DNA from: Salinibacter ruber DSM 13855
GTDB lineage: Bacteria > Bacteroidota > Rhodothermia > Rhodothermales > Salinibacteraceae
Reading direction: 5' to 3'
Assembly (NCBI RefSeq): GCF_000013045.1
Contig: NC_007677.1
Coordinates: 2,294,001-2,358,000 of the forward strand
DNA: 64,000 nucleotides
The translations under genes were made by a program, and so were the position numbers. Of this stretch, positions 45,177 to 53,624 are shown piece by piece. The notes beneath the pieces were generated by a model. It was not told where the DNA came from. It ran no database searches and was given only the letters and a program-made list of their open reading frames with translations. Every line of letters begins with the position of its first letter. Positions within the stretch are counted from its first letter, which is position 1.

Positions 45177-46832
45177 CTATTGGGCGCGGCGCATCGACAG
45201 CTCCGCGAGGAGATCGGTGTTGGGGTCGAGCGTCACGGACCACGGCGCCCGCGGGCAGTCGACGCGCGACTGCGCCTCCCGGCCCCGCATGAAGAGCGTC
45301 GTGGTGCGGGACGGGGACTCGCCAAGGGCCACCTGCACCGGCACCGCGAACGGGGGCTCGTCCTGGGTCTGGCGCAGCGTCACAACGCACTCCCCCGCAG
45401 CGGCGTCGTGGCGCCAGGTGCCCTCGATGACCGGATGGCCCGGCCGACGCGTCCACTGGTCAAAAAACGCCTCGAGGTCCTGCCCCGAGACGTCCTCCAT
45501 GACCGCCCGGAAATCGCGGGTGCTCGCGTTGCCGTCGCGGTAGCGCTCGTAGTAGGCCCGCAGGCCCCGCCAGAAGGTGTCGGTGCCCACCTCGCGACGG
45601 AGCATGTGGAGCACCCAGCCGCCCTTCTGGTAGGGGTTCGTGTTGAGGAGCTCGTTCGGGTCGCTGTAGGTCGTGTCCACGAGGGGCGTGTCCGGATTTG
45701 CGTCGTGGAACTGCACGACCTGCCGCCGCGCCGCGGTCATGTACTGCCTCAGGGCCGCCGCGCCGCGGGCGTGCTCCAGGTACAGGCCCGTCAGGTACGT
45801 GGCAAACCCCTCACTGAGCCAGAGGTGCGGCCAGTCCGCCTCGGTGACGGTGTTTCCGTACCACTGGTGCGCAATCTCGTGGGCCAACAGCGAGGTGTCG
45901 TCCTCGCCGTCGGCGACCGCCGTCTCGCTGTAGAAGATGGCGGCCGCGTTCTCCATACCGCCGTACCGCGTGGTGGACTGCACGTTGGCGAGCTTCGCGT
46001 ACGGGTACGGCCCCAGGTTTTCCTCAAAGAACCGGAGGATGGGCGGCCCCTGTCCCAGGTCCTTGAGGCCCGGCCCCCGGTCCTCCGGGTAGACCCAGCT
46101 CTGCACCGGCACGCCGTCGACGGTCCCGGCCGTGTCGACCGCAAAGTCGGCCACGCCAATCACCATCACCTTCGGCGGCAGCGGCACGTCGGTCCGCCAG
46201 AGCGTGTGGCGCGTGCCCCCGCTCGTCGAGTCGCGCACCAAGGCCCCGTTGCTCACGACCTCGTACCGGGCGGGCGCCGTCACCCGAAACTCGACGGTCG
46301 CCTTGTCGGACAGGTGGTCCACCACCGGCAGCCAGTGGCGCGCGCGGTTCGGCCAGTTGTCGCCGAAGAAGGTGCGGTCGCCGTGCTGGTTGGTGCCGAT
46401 GATGAGGCCGTCGTCCGGCACGCCCGCATACTCGATGCGGAACGTGCGGGTCTGGCCCGCCGCGAGGTCGGGCGGCCGGATGCGGAGGAGATCGTCGGCG
46501 TGGCGGTAGGACACGGCCCGTCCGTCCTCGGACACCGAACGCACGCGCATGCCCGTCTCGCCCCCCGGCGCCCGGCCGATGAGGTCGAGCCGCACGGCCG
46601 TGAGCGTGTCGGCGTCGATGCGGACGTGCACCGTGGCCGTGCCCTCGATCCGATCCGTGGTGTCGGAGAGGGTGAGGGAAAAGTCGTAGTCCTGCACGTC
46701 GATGCCGGGCTGGGGCCGGGCGGCGGGGCCCGGGGCCGGTTGCGCGCAGGCCCCGCGGCCGCCGATCAGAACGCTCCCCCCCACCATCAACAGGAGGGCC
46801 CAGCGCCATAGGGACAAATCAAGAGTCATCAT
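45177..46832 (-). CDS. secreted M1-family zinc metallopeptidase
   Basis: 551 residues. A gluzincin aminopeptidase. The exopeptidase motif YGGMENAAA lies near residues 290-298, the zinc site is HEIAHQWYGN (His318, Glu319, His322), and the third ligand is the Glu in WLSEGFATYL. An N-terminal signal peptide (WALLLMVGGSVLIGGRGACAQ) sends it to the periplasm or outside. The family's C-terminal ARM-type domain is short. The ATG at 46830-46832 is preceded by an unusually good GGAGGT ribosome-binding site. It lies between a lipoprotein gene and the NTF2-like gene. Confidence 0.93.
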   Translation of the reverse strand: MMTLDLSLWRWALLLMVGGSVLIGGRGACAQPAPGPAARPQPGIDVQDYDFSLTLSDTTDRIEGTATVHVRIDADTLTAVRLDLIGRAPGGETGMRVRSVSEDGRAVSYRHADDLLRIRPPDLAAGQTRTFRIEYAGVPDDGLIIGTNQHGDRTFFGDNWPNRARHWLPVVDHLSDKATVEFRVTAPARYEVVSNGALVRDSTSGGTRHTLWRTDVPLPPKVMVIGVADFAVDTAGTVDGVPVQSWVYPEDRGPGLKDLGQGPPILRFFEENLGPYPYAKLANVQSTTRYGGMENAAAIFYSETAVADGEDDTSLLAHEIAHQWYGNTVTEADWPHLWLSEGFATYLTGLYLEHARGAAALRQYMTAARRQVVQFHDANPDTPLVDTTYSDPNELLNTNPYQKGGWVLHMLRREVGTDTFWRGLRAYYERYRDGNASTRDFRAVMEDVSGQDLEAFFDQWTRRPGHPVIEGTWRHDAAAGECVVTLRQTQDEPPFAVPVQVALGESPSRTTTLFMRGREAQSRVDCPRAPWSVTLDPNTDLLAELSMRRAQ

Positions 46833-46836
46833 GCAG

Positions 46837-46842
46837 ACCTCC
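46837..46842 (-). promoter_or_regulatory. Shine-Dalgarno site of the M1 peptidase gene
   Basis: GGAGGT on the minus strand, four bases before ATG 46830-46832 and seven before an in-frame ATG at 46827-46829. Most genes in this window lack such a strong site, so it supports coupling after the lipoprotein stop at 46851. Confidence 0.7.
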
Positions 46843-46850
46843 AGGGAACC

Positions 46851-47657
46851 TTAGTTTCCAGAACGAACCTCAATCTCGCGGGTCGTGTCGTTGAACGGCC
46901 CCGGCACGACGTTGCCGTCGCTCCCGATGAGCTGAAGGGTCACCTCGTAGGTCCCGTCCGCCAATCCCGTCACGAACGCCGGGGCCCACTCGGTCAGCGT
47001 CGTCGACGCGACCTCGCTCCCCTCCGCGTCCCGGATGGTGTAGCGGGCTTTGTAGCCGTCCGCGCCCAGCTCCACGTTGTGGAGATAGAAGTCGAGCATA
47101 ATCCGGTCGGCGCCGTCGCCGCTGTACGTGCCCTTCGGACGGCTGTAGATGATGGCCGGCTCCCTCGGGCCCAGCATGAACGCGCCGGACGCCTCGCCGA
47201 CGTAGAAGTTGACGAGATCGTACGCCTCTTGCCCCTTCACGCTCTCGTGGTAGGACCGGCTCGGGAACGCGACGAGGGTGTGCGCCCCCGGCTCCAGGTC
47301 GCCGAGGTCGAAGGGCGTTCCGGCCTCGTAGTTGGCCATGTAGGGCTGGTTGTCCACAATGATGTGGAAGTGCTGCCCGTTTCCGGAGTTGGCAATCTCG
47401 CTGGCCCGCTCCGTGTCGGTCTGGATGCCCGCCTCAAAATTCTCGGCCTCAATCGTGACGTCCACGCCCGCGCTGTCGACGACCGCACTGTCGGCCGGGG
47501 CCGTCGCGCGGGCCATCGCGCCGTCGATCGACGGCGAGCGGTCGCCCGCCTGAATCTGCACGCCGTTGCCGCCGCCCCCACCGCCGCAGCCGGCCAGGAG
47601 CAGAAGGGCGCCGCACACGAAGGCAAGGGGAGGAACGAGGGAGCGAGACTGGAGCAT
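46851..47657 (-). CDS. hypothetical outer-membrane-type lipoprotein
   Basis: 268 residues. A lipoprotein signal peptide ends in LLLLAGC, the Cys being the lipidation site, followed by a Gly-rich tether. The mature part is mostly beta strand (VDVTIEAENFEAGIQTD, GTPFDLGDLEPGAHTLVAFPSRSYHES, TLQLIGSDGNVVPGPFNDTTREI) with a His-containing segment NGQHFHIIVDNQPYM. The fold is unassigned; it resembles immunoglobulin-like or Gmad/DUF-type extracellular domains. The ATG at 47655-47657 places the lipobox correctly. It is the first gene of an operon with the M1 peptidase and NTF2-like protein. Confidence 0.8.
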   Translation of the reverse strand: MLQSRSLVPPLAFVCGALLLLAGCGGGGGGNGVQIQAGDRSPSIDGAMARATAPADSAVVDSAGVDVTIEAENFEAGIQTDTERASEIANSGNGQHFHIIVDNQPYMANYEAGTPFDLGDLEPGAHTLVAFPSRSYHESVKGQEAYDLVNFYVGEASGAFMLGPREPAIIYSRPKGTYSGDGADRIMLDFYLHNVELGADGYKARYTIRDAEGSEVASTTLTEWAPAFVTGLADGTYEVTLQLIGSDGNVVPGPFNDTTREIEVRSGN

Positions 47658-47810
47658 GGGACCTCGGGGGATTGGTGGAAGCAGCACAGGAGAGAGATGA
47701 ATGCGTAGGTTTTTGGGATGCACGGTAAGAATAGGCAGTAGGGCCTCGTCTGTCAACGCGCCCCGGACGACGCCGGCGTCCGCCCTCCGAGAAGGCCCCC
47801 GTGGGACTCG

Positions 47811-48710
47811 TCAGGCGTGCAGGCCCCACCACGCAACAAAGACGACCAGCCCCCCCACGAGGGCGCTCGCCACGGCGTGGAGGCGGAGGCGGTCGAGCAG
47901 GTGATGCTGCGCGTCGAACTCATCCTCGCCCGTCTCCCCCTCCGTCAGCCCGGCGGCCTCCGACACCTCCCCCCCAATTTCACACCGCGGGAGGAAGTCG
48001 AGCGCGACGTGCAGGAAGACGCCCGTCGCGATTCCGAAGACGAGGGCGTGCACGACGTCGCTGCCGGGCGGGGACGCAAACCCGACCGGGACCGCCGCGA
48101 CGGCCACGGCGGCCGCCGGCACCAGGAGCACCGAGACGGGCCGGCCGGCGCGGCACAGCCGCCGTGCCGCCGCGTAGCCCGCCGGCGCCTTGTGCGACAC
48201 GATCGCGAGGCCGAGCGCAGGGCCCAGGGCCGGCATCGTCGCGTAGACGGCCCCGATGACAAGCCCGGCGGCGAGCGAGTGGGCGGTCAGCTCCAGCGTC
48301 GTGGCGTCGACCGGAAGGTGCAGATGGGCGAGCTGGTGCTGGGCCGCGTGCAGCAGGAACCCCACAAACACCCCGGCCGCAATCCCAAACCCGCCCACGA
48401 CCGGGTCGTGCCCGACGGCACTCGGGATAAGAAAAGCCCCCGTGCTCGTAATCATGGCCCCGCTCGCCCCCCCGTACCCCCAGGCGAGCCGGCGGGCCTG
48501 CCGCTCGCCCCCCGCCCGGCCGGTGGCCTCGGACTGGACGCCCAACCAGGCGCCCCCCGCCATCGCGACGAACGCCGTGGCCCCGATGGCGAATAGTTTC
48601 CAGAGCGACGCCGCCCCCGCAAGCCCCAGCGCAACGACGAGCACCCCGGCCCCGCCCCATCCGACCGGCGACATGGAGCGCGCAGGCGACGGCAGAGAGA
48701 AAGAGGACAT
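47811..48710 (-). CDS. ZIP-family permease-like membrane protein (intact paralogue)
   Basis: 299 residues with about eight membrane helices. It shares many segments with the broken gene at 32923-33820 (SGAMITS, GLVIGAVYATMPAL, AIVSHK.PAGYAAARRL, LHVALDFLPRC), so the two are paralogues. TM4 carries HSLAAGLVIG and TM5 carries SHKAPAGYA at the places where ZIP transporters have HNxxEG/D and HExPEG; the acidic metal ligands of both are replaced by Ala. A His-rich loop (HAAQHQLAHLHL) follows TM3. The ATG is at 48708-48710. It probably moves a metal ion, but selectivity may differ. Confidence 0.75.
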   Translation of the reverse strand: MSSFSLPSPARSMSPVGWGGAGVLVVALGLAGAASLWKLFAIGATAFVAMAGGAWLGVQSEATGRAGGERQARRLAWGYGGASGAMITSTGAFLIPSAVGHDPVVGGFGIAAGVFVGFLLHAAQHQLAHLHLPVDATTLELTAHSLAAGLVIGAVYATMPALGPALGLAIVSHKAPAGYAAARRLCRAGRPVSVLLVPAAAVAVAAVPVGFASPPGSDVVHALVFGIATGVFLHVALDFLPRCEIGGEVSEAAGLTEGETGEDEFDAQHHLLDRLRLHAVASALVGGLVVFVAWWGLHA

Positions 48711-48849
48711 TGCGCACCGGAGCAAGGCGAAGACAGCGATGGGGCGGTCGCGACGACGCGGACGACCGACCTGCGAGGCCGTAGGGTGGGGCCAGAAAGG
48801 CCCGGGCCGGCGTCGGGGGCCCCTCACACCCCCGCAACACCCAAACGAC

Positions 48850-48883
48850 AAAACCCTCGATTCCGGACGAGCGGAACCGAGGG
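48850..48883 (-). terminator. Rho-independent terminator of tRNA-Asp
   Basis: On the minus strand CCCTCGGTTCCG pairs with CGGAATCGAGGG (one G-T wobble) around a six-base loop, followed by TTTT at 48853-48850. It directly follows the tRNA-Asp gene and is strong enough to insulate the ZIP-like gene below. Confidence 0.85.
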
Positions 48884-48888
48884 CTGAG

Positions 48889-48963
48889 CGGTCCGGACGG
48901 GACTCGAACCCGCGACCTCTGCCGTGACAGGGCAGCATTCTAAACCAACTGAACTACCGGACC
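48889..48963 (-). tRNA. tRNA-Asp(GTC)
   Basis: On the minus strand the acceptor stem GGTCCGG/CCGGACC pairs with discriminator G. The anticodon arm CTGCC-CTGTCAC-GGCAG gives anticodon GTC, the T arm is GCGGG-TTCGAGT-CCCGT, and the short variable loop is AGGTC. CCA is not encoded. A hairpin terminator follows. Confidence 0.96.
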
Positions 48964-49232
48964 GTCGATTTCAAAATTGCACCTATGTCTAAAACTGAGA
49001 CCCGATCGGGTTCCGGACGCGAGGAATGTTCACACAGGTTCAACCCACGCCTCACTCCTGAGCGCTCCGACACGAGGCGTCCGGGGCTCCTTGAATTTCT
49101 CTCGGGACTGCCCACAGCCCCGGAAACAATCGAAATTCAAAAAGTACCAGGGGCTGGTCCACTCACGCAAGGGTGGAGCCACGTGTCGTTCTTGAACGCG
49201 CCGATTCTCTCAGACCGTCGACAAACCCGACA

Positions 49233-49472
49233 ATGCCGACCTACACGTACCGCCGCGAAGACGGAAGCACCTTCGAGGTTGATCAGCCCATCACCGAAGA
49301 TCCTCTCGACACGTGCCCGGAAACGGGGCAGGACGTGGAACGGATTATCACCGACAACCCCGGCGTCATCTTTAAGGGCGAAGGCTTCCACGTCAACGAC
49401 TACGACGACCACGGCCCCAAGGAGGAGGCCCCGGACGCCGATGACGAAGACGCCGGGGCGGAGGGGTCGTAG
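49233..49472 (+). CDS. FmdB-type zinc-ribbon protein lacking the cysteine pairs
   Basis: 79 residues starting MPTYTYRREDGSTFEVDQPI, in the exact register of the FmdB/Zn_ribbon_8 family (MPxYxYxCxxCGxxFE...), with the later CPxxGxxVxRxI and GVIFKGEGFHVNDY blocks conserved. The first CxxC is RRED, and the second keeps a single Cys (TCPETG), so zinc cannot bind as usual. An acidic tail follows. The fold is presumably held without metal, plausible in a halophile, or the protein uses another ligand. The ATG is at 49233-49235. Confidence 0.85.
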   Translation: MPTYTYRREDGSTFEVDQPITEDPLDTCPETGQDVERIITDNPGVIFKGEGFHVNDYDDHGPKEEAPDADDEDAGAEGS

Positions 49473-49519
49473 GCACCGGTGGCGCCGTGTCCCCGTTTCC
49501 TTCCCGAAACGCGGGGGAC

Positions 49520-49903
49520 TCACCGCTGCTCGAGCGTCTCGATCGAAAACCACTCTGCGTCCGGCTCCACCATGAGGGCCGGCTCCGGGCCCGCATCGTC
49601 CCACCCCTGGTCCTCTACCGTCATGAGGGGGGTCAGCGTCATGTCCCGATCCACCACGATCTGGCAGGCGAGGCGCATCTCTCCGAGCCGGCCGATGTCG
49701 GTAAGCTTGTCGTACTCGGCCTCGGTCATGACGGGAGGCTCCCCTGCTGCGAATTCCACGCGGCACGTGGTGCACTGGGACTGCCCCCCGCAGCGGTGCC
49801 CCACCGCCGCCCCGCAGTCCTCAATGGCCCGGACCAGCCGCGTGCCTTCTTCCACTTCACAGGGACCGAGGCCTTCGATCGTAAGCTCGTGCATGGGGGG
49901 CAT
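49520..49903 (-). CDS. 2Fe-2S ferredoxin
   Basis: 127 residues. Plant-type cluster motif HRCGGQSQCTTCRVEF with three Cys, and the fourth in EMRLACQIVV; the CGGQxxCxTC spacing differs slightly from plant ferredoxins and resembles Adx/XylT-type or isoprenoid-synthesis-linked ferredoxins. An acidic C-terminal extension of about 40 residues follows the domain. ATGs at 49901-49903 and 49892-49894 are both possible. It is cytosolic, probably an electron donor to an unidentified oxygenase or Fe-S enzyme such as ispH. Confidence 0.9.
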   Translation of the reverse strand: MPPMHELTIEGLGPCEVEEGTRLVRAIEDCGAAVGHRCGGQSQCTTCRVEFAAGEPPVMTEAEYDKLTDIGRLGEMRLACQIVVDRDMTLTPLMTVEDQGWDDAGPEPALMVEPDAEWFSIETLEQR

Positions 49904-50197
49904 CGTGATCTGCGAGGGGATGGACGGGGGCGGCCGGGAATTCGTCTAGCCCCAAGAGACAAATCCGAAGCGAGCACGTCAAGTGGAGGCCGGCGGGCCT
50001 CCCCCGTGGTGAGAGCGTCCGTCCACACCGGCCGGACTGAACGGCCCACTGGCCCCTGGACGCTGGAGGGCTGGCCTCCCCCGGTCGGGAAACGTTCTGG
50101 GATAAACCCGTAACGTGTGGCGCCTTCGGGCAACGAGGGCCGGCCCCACCATTCACATTGTGGATGGTTCCCCACCGCTTTCCCCCGCCTTTGGCCC

Positions 50198-50746
50198 ATG
50201 TCGCACCCCGTCGTACTGGTCAACGAAGACGACCAATCACTCGGCACCGCCGATAAACTTCGGGCACACGCTGAGGGGTGGCTGCACCGTGCCTTTTCGG
50301 TGTTTGTCTTCGACCCCACCGGTCGGCTCCTCCTCCAACGGCGAACCGACGACAAGTACCACTCCGGCGGCCTCTGGTCGAACACCTGTTGCAGTCACCC
50401 CCGGCCGGAGGAGCCCGCAATCGACGGGGCCCATCGCCGGCTGCCCGAAGAGCTCGGCTTTACGGCCGCCCTCACGCCGGCCTTCCAGGACCGTTACGAG
50501 CTCCCCGTCGGGGACGCCCTCGTGGAGCACGAGCACAACCACGTGTTCATCGGCACGGCCGATACCCCCCGCATTCGTCCCAGTGCCGACGAAGTGGACG
50601 ACTGGGCGTGGGTCGCCCCGTCCGCCCTGCGCGACGACGTGGCGGCCCGTCCACACCGGTATACGGCGTGGTTTCGGCACCTTCTTCCCGCTGCCCTCGC
50701 CGCTGCCCCGTCCGGCGACCCGTCGGCGTCCGCCCCCATGGCGTAG
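50198..50746 (+). CDS. idi: isopentenyl-diphosphate delta-isomerase, type 1
   Basis: 182 residues. A Nudix-fold enzyme that interconverts IPP and DMAPP. The catalytic Cys lies in LWSNTCCSHPRP, the catalytic Glu in VEHEHNHVFIG, the Nudix-like helix is GAHRRLPEELGF, and LLLQRRTDDKYHSGGLW is the conserved metal/substrate segment. The length is normal with a short acidic Pro-rich tail. The ATG at 50198 matches the family start. It complements ispH and the prenyl synthase seen earlier in the window. Confidence 0.94.
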   Translation: MSHPVVLVNEDDQSLGTADKLRAHAEGWLHRAFSVFVFDPTGRLLLQRRTDDKYHSGGLWSNTCCSHPRPEEPAIDGAHRRLPEELGFTAALTPAFQDRYELPVGDALVEHEHNHVFIGTADTPRIRPSADEVDDWAWVAPSALRDDVAARPHRYTAWFRHLLPAALAAAPSGDPSASAPMA

Positions 50747-50747
50747 C

Positions 50748-50773
50748 CCGGGCCGGCGGGCGGAGCGGCCCGG
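50748..50773. terminator. hairpin after idi, terminator-like but without a T tract
   Basis: CCGGGCCG and CGGCCCGG form an eight-pair stem around a ten-base loop immediately after the idi stop (50744-50746). No T run follows, so it may act with Rho or protect the 3' end. Confidence 0.35.
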
Positions 50774-50839
50774 AACTCTTGGCGACGAAACCCCTCCGAT
50801 ACGCCCTCAGCGTTTTCTTCTCTTCACCGCCCCCCTCTC

Positions 50840-51190
50840 GTGCCCGACGGTCGCCCCCCGTATCGACAGTACGCCGGCCTCGCCTTCGTCATCCTGACCT
50901 ACGTCGGGGGCATCATCGGGTGGTCGTGCGCCGTACAGCAGGTCGAATCCACGCCCCCTCCCAACGGCTCTGCTCAAGTTCAGGCCGTCTCCGTTGGGGC
51001 CGCTCCCTCGGCCGCCGTCTCCGTCCCGACCGTCTTCGATAATGGGCCGTCTCCGAGACGCCCCATCCCGGGCTGGCGGGCGCGGGACGGCCTCCGTCTT
51101 CTGTCGCCCCTCGTGTCCTCCCACCAGACCCTGACGATCACCAATGACCGGGCGGATGTGGATGCTCGCAGTGCTTCTGTGCGTCGGTAG
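50840..51190 (+). CDS. doubtful small membrane protein (weak)
   Basis: A GTG-started frame whose first part (YRQYAGLAFVILTYVGGIIGW) reads like a short membrane helix of the AtpZ/AtpI kind. After about residue 40 it turns into low-complexity sequence with no counterpart, and its end overlaps the DUF547 gene by 47 bases in another frame. Either a very short real gene has lost its frame, or the helix is coincidental. The 397-base interval 50747-51143 otherwise holds only the idi hairpin. Confidence 0.22.
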   Translation: MPDGRPPYRQYAGLAFVILTYVGGIIGWSCAVQQVESTPPPNGSAQVQAVSVGAAPSAAVSVPTVFDNGPSPRRPIPGWRARDGLRLLSPLVSSHQTLTITNDRADVDARSASVRR

Positions 51191-51977
51191 CAGCGCCCCC
51201 CTTGCCGCAGCCCCCACGGGCGCCGCCCCTCCCGGGTCGGATTCGACCCGGCACGCCGCCCTGGACCGCCTGCTGGAGCGATTCGTGGACTCGCAGGGCG
51301 ACGTGGACTACGCGGCCCTGCAGGCGCAGGCCGACACTGTACTCGCCCCCTATCTCCAGACGCTCGCGGAGGCTCGTCCCTCTGCCCTGGATCGGGAGGC
51401 CCGCCTTGCCTTCTGGATCAACGCGTACAACGCCTACACGCTGAAGCTGATCGTCGACCACTATCCGGTGGCGAGCATCCGGGACATCGACGGCCCGCCC
51501 GACGGCGGCACCCCGTTTGAACGCCCCGTCGGCCCCGTCGCCGACACCGTCCGGACCCTCGACGAGATCGAGCACGAAATCATCCGCGTCCGGTTCGACG
51601 AGCCGCGCATCCACTTCGCGCTCGTCTGTGCCGCCAAGAGCTGCCCGCGCCTCCGCCGGGAGGCCTACACGGGCCCTCAACTCGACGCACAACTCGACGC
51701 ACAGGCCCGCCGGTTTCTGCACGCGTCGTCCAAAAACCGCATTCCCGGCGGCAACGGCACCATTGCTCTGTCTCGCATCCTCAAGTGGTACGGGGCGGAT
51801 TTTGGGCCCACCCCCACCGCCGTCCAGCGGGCCCTGGCCCCCTACTTCGACGGGGCGGTGCGCGACTCCCTGGCGGAGGGCGCGTATGACGTCCGCTACC
51901 GGCCCTACGACTGGACCCTGAACGCCCCCTCCCTCGATCGGGGCGACGGGGACCCCGACATCGCCGCCGACTCGTGA
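51144..51977 (+). CDS. exported DUF547 domain protein
   Basis: 277 residues. A signal peptide (RMWMLAVLLCVGSSAPLAAAP) precedes the DUF547 domain, recognised by AFWINAYNAYTLKLIVDHYP and FALVCAAKSCPRLRREAYTG, plus the KNRIPG and SRILKWYGADFG segments. The domain has a thiol (Cys in AAKSCPRL) whose role is unknown; the family is sometimes linked to peptidase- or transglutaminase-like folds. The ATG at 51144-51146 was chosen for the signal peptide. It stands between idi and gatB on the same strand. Confidence 0.88.
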   Translation: MTGRMWMLAVLLCVGSSAPLAAAPTGAAPPGSDSTRHAALDRLLERFVDSQGDVDYAALQAQADTVLAPYLQTLAEARPSALDREARLAFWINAYNAYTLKLIVDHYPVASIRDIDGPPDGGTPFERPVGPVADTVRTLDEIEHEIIRVRFDEPRIHFALVCAAKSCPRLRREAYTGPQLDAQLDAQARRFLHASSKNRIPGGNGTIALSRILKWYGADFGPTPTAVQRALAPYFDGAVRDSLAEGAYDVRYRPYDWTLNAPSLDRGDGDPDIAADS

Positions 51978-52089
51978 TCCGCGGGTCGGGACCGAACATT
52001 TTCCCGCCCCCCGGGTTTTCACGTCCACGCACCCATCGGGGCATTGCCGCCCCCGTCCACGCATTTCGTTCTGACCCTGTCCAACACGT

Positions 52090-53616
52090 ATGGCCTACGA
52101 GAGGTACGAGCCGGTCATCGGCCTGGAGGTCCACGTCCAGCTCCAGACCAACGCCAAGATTTTTAGTCCCGACGCCGCAGCGTTTGGGGCCGCCCCCAAC
52201 ACGCAGGTCGACCCCATCAGCCTCGGCCACCCGGGCACGCTGCCGGTGCTCAACGAAACGGTGGTCAAGCACGCCCTCCGGCTCGGCGTGGCCACCCACT
52301 GCTCCATCGCGGACCGCTCGGCCTTCGCCCGCAAGCACTACTTCTATCCGGACCTGCCGAAGGGGTACCAGATCTCCCAGTACGACACGCCGATCTGCTA
52401 TGACGGCTACCTGGAGGTCTTCCCGGGGGAGGAGGAGGACGCGTCCCCGTCGGCCCCCGACTCCCGGCGCGTCGGCCTGACGCGCATCCACATGGAGGAG
52501 GACGCGGGCAAGTCCGTACACGCTTCGGCCGGGGGGACCACCCGACTCGACAACAACCGGTGCGGGGTGCCGCTGCTGGAGATGGTGACCGAGCCGGACC
52601 TCCGCTCCCCCCGGGAGGCCTCCCTCTTCCTGCAGCGACTGCGACAGCTGGTGCGCTACCTCGGCATCAGCGACGGCAACATGGAGGAGGGCTCCCTGCG
52701 CTGCGACGCGAACGTGAGCGTGCGCCCCCAGGGCCGCGAGGCGTTCGGGACGCGCACCGAGCTGAAGAACATGAACTCGATGCGCCACGTGGAGCAGGCG
52801 CTCGACTACGAAATTGCCCGCCAGATCGCCGCCGAGGAGCGGGGCGAGTCCATCACGCAGCAGACCCTGCTCTGGGACGCCGACGCGGGCACGACCCGGC
52901 CCATGCGCTCGAAGGAGGAGGCGCACGACTACCGCTACCTGCCGGATCCGGACCTGGTGGAGGTGCGGATCGAGGACGCCACGGTCGACGAGGTCCGCGC
53001 GAACCTTCCCGAACTGCCACGGGCCCGCCGGCGTCGGTTCGTCGAAGAGGTGGGCCTGCCGGCGTACGACGCTGGCGTCCTCACCGAGGAGCGCGCCGTG
53101 GCCGACTACTTCGAGGAGGCCCTGCGGCACCTCTACAAGCGCACGAAGGGCGGCGACACCGACGCGCAGGCCAAGGCGGTGTCGAACTTCATCATGACCG
53201 AGGTGATGCGCGTGCTCAACGAGCGGGACCTCTCCGTCAGCGAGCTGGGGGTCGGGCCGGAGCGCCTGGCCCAGCTCGTGTTTCTGCGCCTGCAGGACAA
53301 GGTCAGCTCCAACGGCGCCCAGGAGGTCTTCGAGGCCATGCTCGACGCCCCCGATAAGAGCGCGGGCCGCATCGCCGACGAGCGGGACCTGATTCAGGTC
53401 ACCGATCGGGGCGCGATTGCCCCCGTGGTGGAGGACGTCCTGAACGACAATCCGGACAAAGTGAACACCTACCTCGGCGGCAAAGACGGCCTCCTCGGGT
53501 TCTTTATCGGGCAGGTGATGCAGCGCTTCGACGGCTCCCCCAATCCGGAGCTGGTCCGGTCGCTGCTTCGGGAAAAGCTCGATGCGCGGCGGGACACGGC
53601 GAATGTCGACGAGTAG
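52090..53616 (+). CDS. gatB: Asp-tRNA(Asn)/Glu-tRNA(Gln) amidotransferase subunit B
   Basis: 508 residues. With GatA and GatC it converts misacylated Glu-tRNA(Gln) or Asp-tRNA(Asn) to the amide. The start YEPVIGLEVHVQLQT, then DLPKGYQISQYD, TRIHMEEDAGKS, DNNRCGVPLLEMVTEPDL and MEEGSLRCDANVSVR are the conserved kinase-like core motifs. The C-terminal YqeY-type helical tail ends the chain. gatA and gatC are not in the window. A lipoprotein gene starts eight bases after its stop, so they are probably cotranscribed. Confidence 0.96.
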   Translation: MAYERYEPVIGLEVHVQLQTNAKIFSPDAAAFGAAPNTQVDPISLGHPGTLPVLNETVVKHALRLGVATHCSIADRSAFARKHYFYPDLPKGYQISQYDTPICYDGYLEVFPGEEEDASPSAPDSRRVGLTRIHMEEDAGKSVHASAGGTTRLDNNRCGVPLLEMVTEPDLRSPREASLFLQRLRQLVRYLGISDGNMEEGSLRCDANVSVRPQGREAFGTRTELKNMNSMRHVEQALDYEIARQIAAEERGESITQQTLLWDADAGTTRPMRSKEEAHDYRYLPDPDLVEVRIEDATVDEVRANLPELPRARRRRFVEEVGLPAYDAGVLTEERAVADYFEEALRHLYKRTKGGDTDAQAKAVSNFIMTEVMRVLNERDLSVSELGVGPERLAQLVFLRLQDKVSSNGAQEVFEAMLDAPDKSAGRIADERDLIQVTDRGAIAPVVEDVLNDNPDKVNTYLGGKDGLLGFFIGQVMQRFDGSPNPELVRSLLREKLDARRDTANVDE

Positions 53617-53624
53617 CCGGTCCG

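Noticed and set aside
48985-49575. Plus-strand frame upstream of and overlapping the FmdB-type gene
   Set aside because: The overlapping FmdB frame is clearly conserved, while this one is Arg/Thr/Ser-rich with no domain.
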